This document shows, one piece after another, positions 1 through 10,700 of a stretch of DNA of 64,000 nt. The first letter of the stretch is position 1. Every line of letters starts with the position of its first letter. A program made the translations under genes and the position numbers. The notes under the pieces are model-generated. The model was not told where the DNA came from. It did no database searches and saw only the letters and a list, made by a program, of their open reading frames with translations. This stretch comes from Paraspadella gotoi (lineage: Eukaryota > Chaetognatha). The stretch spans positions 5,909,074 through 5,973,073 of the forward strand of contig JBJCIZ010000239.1 in the NCBI GenBank assembly GCA_051294375.1. Reading direction: 5' to 3'.

Positions 1-62
1 GAAGAGAGAGAGAAGAGAGAGATGAGAGAGAGATGAGAGAGAGAAGAGAGAGAGAATTCTTG
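1..62. repeat. GA-rich microsatellite at window start
   Basis: Imperfect (GA)n run that continues off the left edge of the window. No coding signal. Confidence 0.9.
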
Positions 63-91
63 ATTAGCTCTCTCCCGAAAGAATCATCATT

Positions 92-300
92 ATGGTGGAC
101 TAAAATCCACCAAACCGTTCATCAGCGGCCATTGATGCCGGAGGCAAGTCATTCGCCTCCCAACCCAAAAGGTCCGGGTTTATAGCCCGGTGGTCGCCTC
201 GCAGTTAAGAGGGACAGGCGCTTAACCTGCCTGTAACTCGGAGTTACAGCCAGATCCGAAGCTCAGGGACTGCTTATATTGAATGGTTCTGTCACTAACA
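92..300 (+). repeat. Dispersed SINE-like repeat, copy 1
   Basis: About 210 bp, starting near TGGTGGACTAAAATCCACC and ending near CTGTCACTAAC. The same unit recurs at 872-1075 (same strand) and 2477-2622 (opposite strand, with an internal deletion). Inside are a hairpin-forming GGAGGC...GCCTCC and a CCGGG...CCCGG hairpin whose loop resembles a tRNA T-arm (B box). That suggests a Pol III-derived SINE, but no full cloverleaf can be drawn. Bases 301-870 hold no recognisable gene. Confidence 0.6.
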
Positions 301-871
301 CATATCAATTATCACTTTCTCTTTCAACTTTAGGCGACATGCCTCAACCTGGCATGCACTTTCCGCCAACAACACATCAGCGACGAATGCCTCAACTTGG
401 TGATGAACTTTCCACCAAACAACAATGTAAAGTCCAGACGAATATCTACAACTCAGATGCTCTTTTATAAAGGAGATATCGACGTTTGTCTCTTTCTCTC
501 TTTTGCAGTCATTCCAATTCTGCTCTGAAACGGGACTCTTCTCTAAAATAATAAACATTTGTGAACGCTTAGTGGATTCTTTGTGGATTGTTTATTTACT
601 ATTGCTTCTTTTATTATTAGTAGTATTATATTATTGTCTGTATGAATATCTAATAGTCTTTGATTATTTTATTAAGGTACCATTAAATATCAAGACTCCA
701 ATGTGGATAAGAAACTTTATTATAAACTTTAGCGGCGCCAGCGGTCCCGGTCTTTAGTCCAGTTTCTCTCCCGACGTCTTCCTCCCTCTCCGCTAGGTCG
801 AGGAGGGGTTCTTTCAACAACAATTCACTGAAGAGATGCAACAGACTTCTCCCTACAGGAGGGGGGGATGT

Positions 872-1075
872 ATGGTGACTAAAATCCACCAACCGTTCAT
901 CAGCGGCCATTGATCGCCGGAGGCAAGTCATTCGCCTCCCATCCCAAAAGGTTCGGGGGTTCTAGCCCGGTGGTCGCCTAGCAGTTAAGAGGCGCTTAAC
1001 CCCGCCTGTAACTCGTGTGCTACAGCCTGATCCGAAGCTCAGGGACCGCTTATATTGAACTTCTGTCACTAAACT
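872..1075 (+). repeat. Dispersed SINE-like repeat, copy 2
   Basis: Second copy of the unit at 92-300, with the same start, the same GGAGGC/GCCTCC hairpin and the same tail (AAGCTCAGGGACCGCTTATA). Its T-arm-like part reads GGGGGTTCTAGCCCGG, closer to a B box than copy 1. Confidence 0.6.
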
Positions 1076-1122
1076 TATCATTTATCATTAATTTTCATAT
1101 TCTTTTTTTCTTCTTTCTTTTT

Positions 1123-1305
1123 TCAATATTTTCTTTCTTTTTTCATTTTCTTCGCCACTGCCGCTTCAGCCGCGGCAGCTTCAGCCGCTGCAGATACGGA
1201 CGCCGTCGCGGCCGATGCCGAGGCCGCTTCGGCTGCTGCAGATACCGCCGTCGGCGCCTCTGCCGCCCCCCTCCGCTGTTTCGACCGAGATTCTTCCGAC
1301 ATCAT
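1123..1305 (-). other. Ala/Glu-rich GC island with an open frame downstream of the mannosidase gene
   Basis: A GC-rich patch in AT-rich DNA made of imperfect GCN codon repeats. Read on the minus strand from an ATG at 1303-1305 it encodes about 60 residues, mostly Ala, Glu and Ser, with a basic C-terminus. It lies about 180 bp beyond the mannosidase stop codon. A similar Ala/Glu/Thr-rich stretch ends exon 9 of that gene, so this may be a related low-complexity expansion and not a separate gene. No homology is recognised. Confidence 0.25.
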
Positions 1306-1439
1306 TCTGAAACTTACTCACTCTAATTGTTGCACAAGTCTCTATAACTCGTTTCACTAAAATTATCCCCTTCAATCAACTCTCATCGACTCACTTTATC
1401 AGGTTTAAAAATGTATTCAACAATTTGTCAATGAAACAG

Positions 1440-1440
<1 letters not shown>

Positions 1441-1481
<41 letters not shown>
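1441..1481. repeat. (GA)n microsatellite abutting the mannosidase stop codon
   Basis: A pure GA run of about 40 bp. On the gene's strand it is (CT)n and begins only a few bases after the TGA at 1485-1487, so it lies in the presumed 3' UTR. Confidence 0.9.
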
Positions 1482-1483
<2 letters not shown>

Positions 1484-1484
1484 G

Positions 1485-1731
1485 TCAAGCCTTTCCGCGA
1501 GAGGTCCCCACTTCCGCCACGATAGAGATCAGCGCCTCCGGTTTGAGTTCCACCACGGGATCGTCTCCCAACTCTTCTCCGTCGTGCAGCAACGTCAAGG
1601 AAGCGGCGCGGGCGTTCCTCACCGATATTCCCTCTCCCAAGTGGCGTTTTAGTGAAAGGGCGGAACCGCCAGTGGCGTCGCAGGATGTCGAAGCGTCACC
1701 GGTTGTCGGGTAACGACAATCGGAGGAAGAT
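1485..1731 (-). CDS. MAN2A1: Mannosidase II exon 11: C-terminus
   Basis: Opens after TTTTCAG, completes an Arg codon and encodes 81 more residues, including ARAASLTLLHD and VVELKPEALISIVAEVGTSR, then TGA. This matches the family's terminal SLTLL...LEPMEI.TF segment. No canonical AATAAA was found in the following 150 bases. Confidence 0.85.
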
Positions 1732-4700
1732 CTGAAAAATACGAAATGGTAGATAGTAACTTAATTTTATGCTTTTTATAAATCATCAGCGTTACCACGG
1801 TACCATGGTAGATGGGGGAAAAAAAAGAGCATTCTTTATACCCATCAAGGTAAAAGAAATTGCACATTAAAACATGTTTGTTACTTTTTGAGGTTCTTTA
1901 TCAATTTTTTATAGTTAGTTTAAAAAAAATATAATTCAATATAATTCTTAAAGGGATATACAAAATGCAGATTTTTTTTCCCAAAAATAATTGTAAAATA
2001 CCTTCAATTCAAATTCAAAAAAAAAAGAAAACGAAAAAGTTTTTTTTTTCTTTTAACCTGGATAGTATAAAGACGGCCTCTTTGCCCGGCAAAGTCATTG
2101 ACGCCTCGTCCAATCCTGTCCCGAGGTTCGGCAATGGACGAAGCGACAGGAGATCCACGTCACATGGAAAAGGCGGTGGGGCTTTTGTCGTTGTTTGGGA
2201 CTTGTGTGGAACCCAGTTTTTGTCGACCTGTATTGTAAAATATGGACAGATCTGATAACTTACTTGTCTCACGGTTCAGAAACATCATTAATGGGAAAGC
2301 TAGGTGCTCTAGGAATTAATGACTACAATTAGAGAGTTTTTATCAAAAGCTTACGGGATTGTCCCGCTATGTTATCTTGTAAAAAGGAGAAATCATCACA
2401 CCCACCGTAGCTTGTCTAAATTCATGATTTATTGATTGATTATTTGTTTATGAAGAGAGAGTAATTATTGTTATGAGTTAGTGACAGGACCATTCAATAT
2501 AAGCAGTCCCTGAGCATCGGAAAAAGCTGTAACACCGTGTTACAGCCGGGTTAAGCGCCCCGTCCCTCTTAACTGCACCAATGGCCGCTGATGAACGGTT
2601 GGTGGATTTTAGTCCACCATATCTAGTTGATTTGATTTCGATTTGTTTGAAACAATAGACGAAACGGGAGGGGGGGAAAGAAATTTGGTCTTAAAATAAA
2701 AAAAAAATAAAAAAAAAACAAAACCTGCACCGCCCCAGCCTCAGCCGCCGCAGCGTCAGCCGTCGCAGCCTCTGTCGCCCCTTCGATCACTCTCGGTTCC
2801 GCGCTGAAAAAAACTTCTATGGGCGAATTGAGACGACGACGAAGTTGTCGAGCGGCGAAAGAGAGAAGAGGTATCTCTGCAGCCTCCGCAGTCCCTGCAT
2901 CTCCTGCAGCCTCCTCCAGAACGAGATCGTACCGCAGCGTCGCGATTCCGTTGTCGAGAACTCCTTCTCCCATTCCTCGACCGTCGTCCTTCATCAATCG
3001 ACGATCCTGCATCATCTCCAGGCTGCCGTTTCGCTGCGACGAGGCGCCCTGCGGCTGCGCTGACAGCAGAGTCAAGCGTCTCCTGCCGCCGCTGCCGATT
3101 CTATCCTCGATGAACGCCGCGGATGGCATTGGGTAAAAGTTGCCCTGGGATATCGGGATATCGAATTAACAGGGAAATAAGAATGGAGATTCCAATGTGT
3201 ATTGCGCCGCGAGATATGTCCTCGAGGGGCAACAGAAGGGGCGGTCTCAGGAGGCAATCTTTTCCAGGGGAGCTACAATATATCTAAAGAATGGAAAAAC
3301 TTTTTGAATTCCCCTTAAAATGAGCCCATGGGGATGCCTTGCTGCCCCTGGGGGAACGTATTTTAGCTATTTTGGGGTGCCCCTAATGCTAATCCCCCAG
3401 AGGAAAGAAAAAGCTTGCCCTATCGGGGAGCCACAAAGGGAATCAGAATTTTCTCCCCTAAAGCCGTATCGACTTTTGTATTTTATTAATTTCCGGGTAT
3501 GTCATCAATCATTTGACATTTGTTAAACTTATCTTTCTTAATTAAGTAATCATATGATCATTGAGAAATATACATGATTAAAATTTTACTGAGTCGCAGC
3601 ACATTATTTTAAAACATTTTAAATAAGTCTTTTAGAAGAACATTCCAAGAGTCTGTTTTGATGTATTTTCCAAGGTCTATGTTAAGACCCTGGCCTAGCT
3701 GGAAATCCAGAAATATTCTTCACCTTAGAAATAGTGAAATCCCGATTGTTTATTAAACAGACCCACCTGTATAGGGAGTTTAGCCAATCGTCGTCGCTTC
3801 ATCATAGCCAGGCTATTGGCGTCCGTGAAAAAGTCGGCACCAGAATCGATGTCCGTGTCAAAGCGCATGACAGGCTCCAGATTGGTATCACTCCTGAGCA
3901 ATGAGCATGGAATGATGTTATTAATCCTAAGTTTTTATATACTAATACTCTCCTCAAAAAATTACAACAGCCCATACAAAAATTATCCATTTATTAAATA
4001 AGCTATCTTGTTCAAGACAATGGACAATGGTGATATTACAAGATATCATTATCACAAGATTGCAGAAGCCTGCAAGGTTTTTATTTAGACTCTCAAATAG
4101 TCTAGTTAATTAACTTCCAGAGCTCCTGGCATTCTAATCAATATGTTAGAATAGTATTTAAAAAAAACTGTTTTTCAATAAGTATTTTTTTCTTTTACTT
4201 TATTCAGCCCTGAAAAATGTATCTAAAATATTGTACAAAACTAATGGCATAAGCTTATTATTATTTTTGTGCTTTTAATAAAGAAAAAAATTGCTCTTTG
4301 GTTTTAATTTTTTTTAGCTGGATCTGATCTATAATATAGCTTATTTATTAAATGAATGGATAATTTTTATATTTGTTGTACCAATTTCATAAAATTCAGC
4401 TCCTTGTATTTTGATGCTAATGCGGAGTACAATAAGTATTCCCCGATCTAATACTTAAGGGAGTGGTCTTTTCATACAATTGAAACATTCTTTGAAATTA
4501 TTTTCCACTTCATTGATAGGGAAGCCAGGTACTCTGGGAGTGAATAAACGAGACTGTGAGAGTGTCTTGATTGAAAGCTTGCAGGGACCTGCTATGTCAT
4601 TATCTTGTAAGAGTGATGGAGGCCTTAAACACAAAGCCTGTCCAAAGCAGGGGCAAGATAGCTTATTTATTAAATGAATGGATAATTTTTATATTGGTTG

Positions 4701-7700
4701 TACCAATTTCATAAAATTTATAATTCACTTTGTTGGTCAATGGTCAGTCGGTCTCACCACAAAATTTTGTCAGTAAATCATTTAGATCATCTCAGATCAA
4801 AGAATTATGACAAATTATGTATGTAATTATGTCTTTCACTGTCTTTTATCTCTTATCCATCAGCCAATCCCTTCTTCAGATTTAAATGTTAGTTACTCAT
4901 AAGTGGATTAAAACATTTACTTAAGATTTTGTGTGTGTGTAAAGAAGTGTGTGATTGAGCTATAAATAAAGTTTCAATTTTATTATAATATAAAAATTAG
5001 TTTAAAAAGAAAAAATATAAATCATGTTTCACCATTTAATTTTTCTTTTTTTTTATTTAAAATACTACTATATACTACTACCACCACAACCACCGATATT
5101 TCTATAAAAACTATAACCATGTATAATTACCAGAATTTAAACATCTTCAACAACGACAAAAAGCTATTACTTTAAAAATATTGATAATAAATTTTATTTT
5201 TATAAAAAAGATTTCAAGATTATGGAGCCGCTACCCGCGACGCCTTTGTACGCGCGACTTTTCGAGATCAAGGAGCCCAACATGGAATCCGCCACTACAT
5301 CGCGACAACAAGGACGCCCATGTTCAGGCTCGTGGCCCGCCGCCTGTCGCCTTGAAAAGTTTAGCAGTGGCCAAGGCCGAATTGACAAAATGGTTAGAGC
5401 TCGGAGTGGCAAGTCCGGGGCAAAGAGTCCATGGGTCCATCGCCCCTCACTGCGTCCCGAAAGGAGACGGAGGATGGCGAGTCTTGCGTGTGATTACCGC
5501 TCAGAGCTTAACGCCACAGACCATACCAGATCGTTATCCAGTGAAATGGTTGGCGGATTTAACGCCAATTGGCAGGCAAAAATGTATTCTCCAAGATCGA
5601 CCTCTTGAAGGTTACCACCGATTCCGCGGTTGGCGCCTGAGGAGTACACAAGACGGCCGTCATTAACCTTTTTTGGCCTTCCGTTTTCCTGCGGGCCCTT
5701 TGGTTTAAAAAACGCAGGACAAGACTTCCAGCGTCTATGGACGAAATTACTCGGAGGCATGCCCCGTGTATATGTCTACCTCGATGACATAACTGGTCGC
5801 GGAGTGAGGATGACGATCAACATGCCAAAGGCATCTGGAGGAGGTGGTTTCGAGGCGCTGCAGGAGGAACGGCTAGTATAATAGCGGGGAAGAAATGCAT
5901 CCTCGGCGCAAGAATCTACTAGCAGTTCCTTTGGATTATCACGTCGAACGAGAGGAGTGGAAGCCACTCCCCCACCGTGTCGACGCCCTGTCGGAAGACT
6001 TGCGCACCCACGACCGTCAAGGAGTTACAACGTTTCCTCGGGATGATAAACTACTACCGACCTTTCATCCCGAGGGTGGCGGCATCAGCGTTGACGCCTC
6101 TTTACGATGCCCTCAAAGGGAAGCCGCTGCCGTTTAGAGTGGACGCCGAGTTGTTCAACGCGGATTTGACGCGTCAAGGGGCTTTAGCGAACGCCGTCTG
6201 CCTTCGCCATCCAAAAACCGGCGCCGCATCTACTCACAACGGAGCGCATTCGCGAGCCACGGCCATTAGGAGCCGTCCGGAGCAGCGCGGGCCAAAAGGC
6301 TGGGAGCCCTTGGCCTTTTTACTTCGGCCAAGCTGAGCGATGCCAAAAGGACAATGCCACCCCTATCGATAGGGAGTATATGGCGCCCTTCCGAAGCCGT
6401 CAGGCATTCTCCGACCATGGCTGGCAGGTCGTACATTCGTCTTATATACAGAATCACATGAGTGCTGATCCACGCCCTTCCACAAAAATTACGGAACCTC
6501 AAACGGCCCGCCAGACATTTAACATCTCGGCCATCTCGGAATATACTACAGATATTCGACATGTTTTTGTGCCGGGGGGGGGGGGGGGGGGGGGGGGGGG
6601 GCCGCAAAAAGGGGCAAGGGGAATGTCGTGGGCCGACGCCCTCTCGCGCCCCCTACTCAAGGCTCCGACATCTCCGCAGCAGACCAATTGGGCCGCTGAG
6701 AATGTCGGAACACGCTTCCCTTGTTGTTCGCCGCCAATTCAGCATCAAGGGTCTCGACCTTCGCAGATGGCGCGCCAAACAGCCATAGATCGAGATTTCC
6801 GTCGACTCTCACAAGATCCCGCCACGGGGCTCCATTTCAAGACGGATCCGCCTTGTGTGACGATTCCCATCTTCGTTGACATCTGCCAATGGCCCGCCAA
6901 GGCCGTTCGTGCCACAAGAGGCTGGCGCCGAAAAGTTTTTTCAGACAATTCATGGATCTGGCGCACCCAGGCATCGCGAGGACGCGAGACGCCTGTGGCT
7001 GAAAAATTTGTCTGGCCCATCGATGCGCGCGGGACGTAACGGTTGGGCACGTGAGTGTATCGCTTGCCAGCGCGCTAAGGTTGACGCGCCACGTCATTCG
7101 GAAATGGCGATTTCGCAGTGCCGCCACGTGCGTTTCCGCATGGTGCACGTGGACGCTTCGTTCAAAATGCCCTCTTCAAATGGTTTCAGCGTAATCCTCC
7201 TCACCGCCGTGCGACAGATTTACGAGATGGCCGATCGGGCGGTGCCGCATAAGGGATATTACAGCAACCGACCCGTCGGCTGATACCTTTGCACATCATT
7301 TGGTCGCATCTTCGGGCATTCCCTGCCGAATCCTACAGATCGCGCGCTCGCAATTTTCTACAACAATCTGGCGACAGCTGCAAGGAAGTCAGACGTCCAT
7401 CAAAACGCTGGGATTGCCAGCTGCGTTAACTACAGCTTACCATCCAGAAGCAAAATTGGATTGGTGGAGCGGATTCCATCGCCGACTAAAGGATCACTCA
7501 TTTGCAATCTCCCACAGACGACCCCGAGCGGGCTGGTATTTGGAGACTTCCCGTCGGCCCTCCTTGCAATTCGAACCACCATCAAACCGGATGTGGTACG
7601 CCTCCCAGCCCAGTTGGTCTACGGAGACCCCTTCACCGTTGCCCGGCGACATCCTGGGACCGAGCCAATCTGAGGCGGAAGAAGCGGGAAGCTCGTCGAA

Positions 7701-10700
7701 CGCCTTAGAGACGAACTCCGCAGTCGAAGTTCGAGCAGGCTCCAGCGGCGCCAACCAGCAGGCATCGAAGACCTCGGGTCACCTTCCGGACAGCCTCGCG
7801 GCATGCACGCACCGTCTCATCCGCGCGGGCGGCATATCAACCCGTCTCTACTTTGCACCATACCGAAGGTCCTTTCCGCGTTACAGCAAGAGACAATCAA
7901 AATTGTTAAAAATTGACATTCCGGGTAGAGGCATCGAGACCGCGCCATAGCCCGCGTAAACGGCTAATGTCGACAACGATAAGACGGCGACGCTGCCCAA
8001 GATGAGAGACCTCCGCACGGAGAGTCCAGCCGTCACCTCTCCAGTTCGTCGACGCACGTCGCCGTCCCCGGCAACCGAGCAACGGCGCCTAAATGATGAG
8101 CAAATTGAACCACTTCGCGCCACGCCATCTTAGCACCAACGTCTCCTCGAAGCTCCACCGCTCGACCAGAGCACCTCGCGAGGCCCTACGCGCGCCACGC
8201 CGCGTTCGGCCTCCGCGCCATTTCCTCGAGCCAAGCCAGCAGACGCCTCGTTGCCGGCCCGAGCGCAGCGGCGACACGCCCAAATTACGGCGCAGGTGTT
8301 ACGACACATCCTTCAGCAAATGATACAACTAAGCCAACAGCTGAAGAAATTGTCTCCTCGTCTCCAACGGTTTCCTCGTCAGGGGGGATGTGGGATTTGA
8401 TCCCAGTTTCTTCGCTTTTCAAGTTGACGGAGTTGGGCAAATCGCCAATAATATTATGAACAAACTATCCTTAAACTAATATACAAATTTAACAATAATT
8501 GAATCAAAATTAAAAGAGTCATCTCCGGATTCGATCACGGGAAAGATCATCCACAACAGTGAATTAGAGTTCATCACATCACTGTAATTAAATAAATATT
8601 CCCTTGTATAATTATTATAGCATGTCATATTGATATGTTGAACAAGAGAACATTATAACCTTATATTTTACTAGGGTACATAGTAGTATTTTAATAGTTC
8701 TCATTTCTGTTATATCATTTAGTTCTTAGTTCTTCTGTAAAGAATTTGTTATCAACACTTACTGTCCATCACTACAGTTTGAATACTTATTCTAATTGTT
8801 AAGCTTCATTGATTTTATGTATTCGCTTATTGGATTGTTAGTATTATTTCCTTTGTGGCTTGTTTGTGCATATAGATACTCTATGGAATTCTATGGAATA
8901 TCTTCTTATATGCCTTATGATTTTTTAGTTAAGGTGATTTTATAAATGAACAAAATAATATTTTGTTCTGAAAACATTTTTTCTTATTGAACGAACTAGT
9001 TGAGGCGGCAGACGCATACGTGGGTGGTTCGTTCACCACATTTATTGCATTTATCGATAAAACCGGGTTGATTAAGTACAATCATAATCAACAACCAGAC
9101 TAAATCTGAAACATAAAAATATATTAAAATAAAGAAAAATAGAAAACAAATTAATTTGTAAATAATAAATAATAAACAAACAATAAAAAACTGTTCTTAT
9201 GTTTTAAAAAACCGAATTTAGTTTCTGAATAACTGTATTTTTTATTACTTATTATTTTATTAGCCGCTTACCAATCTTAATGATCGTAAGCAGATCTCGC
9301 ATTGTTTCCTACTTCTTTCATTCTGTTTATTCTTCCACCCTTCAATCCCTTTATTTTATCTCTCTTTTCCTTGATCCCTTATCCTTTTATAATTCTGATA
9401 TTTAGCCTTCCACACCTTTATTCTTCTATCACTCTATCCTTCTATCCCCCTATCCTAACCCCAACAAACCCTTTAAGCGAAATACGGTTGGTGATGAGAA
9501 TTGACTGACGCAATACGGAATCTTTGCAAGTTTGAATCGAAGGTAAGGACAGATTCCCTTCATCCCTCATCCCTCCGACCATTTCCAAAACGTGCTCGAT
9601 CATGGGAAAGAAGACCCTGACCGTGGTCACCAATGGACCCGCAATGATCATAGCCATCAGAGGTGGTGAACTGTCAATGGCCGGGCCCTTTGGCCTGAAG
9701 AGATAAGCCCCGCTGTTGTCCGACGGGTACCACCAGAACCCGATTCGCGCCTCGAGTTTGTTTCTACCCAGTGAGCAAACGCGAATGACTTATTTAACGT
9801 TAAAATGATATTATTTTATATACTTATTAAATTTTTAGCTTATAGCAGATTCCGGCTCTATAATTCTCTTTGTTGGTCCATCGGTCCGCCCCCCAATCTT
9901 GTTGGGCATTCACTGATATCATGTCAGAACATTGAATTATGATAAATTATGCAAAAAAATTATGTTCATCTGTCCATCCGTCTGTCTGTCAGTCCATCCC
10001 AAAAAACTCTAATTACTCGAGATTGAATGATTGGATTGGGATGAAATTCTGTGTGTGGGTAGGGAAGTGTGTGATTGAGCTGGTTATGAAGTTTCGATGG
10101 AATTGTCTGAGTGGAAATGAGTTTAAATAAAAAAAAAACAAAAACCTGTTTCGCTAATTGATTATGCTTCTTTTTTTAAATATTAAATGACATTGTATAT
10201 TTATTATATTAAATGTAAATGTAAGATGCATTAATTAATCAAATAATTAATCAGTTAGTTAATTATTAGTCAATTAAATAATAAATAATTAATTAATCAG
10301 TCAATAATTAATCAATTAGTTATTCACTCAATAAATTAATTTATCTATTAATTAATTATTCAATCAATCAATTTATTTATCAATTAATTATTTAATCAAT
10401 CAATCAATTAAGTCATTCGTTATCGGTATTATTGTCGTCGTTGCCATCATCGTCGTCGTTGCTTTGATTGTAGTCAGTGACGAAAAAACCTAAAAACAAA
10501 CATTTTGGATCAAAATAATTAATTCATTAATTGCTTTATTTATTAATCGACTTGAATTAATTAATTAAATTATTACCGCTAATGATCCTTGGCAAATCCG
10601 ACATTGTTTGCTCAAACTTGTTTATTTGTAACTAAATTCATTTTTTATTATACCGTACAGAAATTAATTAAAAAAAACTATTTTTAAAATATTTCTTATT

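Larger units (their letters stand above)
5215..8400 (+). mobile_element. Ty3/Gypsy-like LTR retroelement pol remnant, antisense in mannosidase intron 7
   Basis: A 3.2-kb segment, GC-richer than its surroundings, with pol fragments in the usual order: reverse transcriptase, connection/RNase H region, integrase zinc finger, integrase core and C-terminal part. Frames change many times, so it is inactive. No gag or protease is seen upstream of about 5220, where AT-rich intron DNA begins. After pol, a GGGGGGATGTGGGATTTGAT motif at about 8380-8400 resembles the polypurine tract and start of a 3' LTR, but no matching 5' LTR was found. The G+C contrast and opposite orientation to the host gene fit a later insertion. 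Confidence 0.85.

Noticed and set aside
9481-9550. Extension of mannosidase exon 7 to the donor GTATTG near 9500
   Set aside because: The added residues do not fit the family, and the phase does not match exon 8 without an extra exon.
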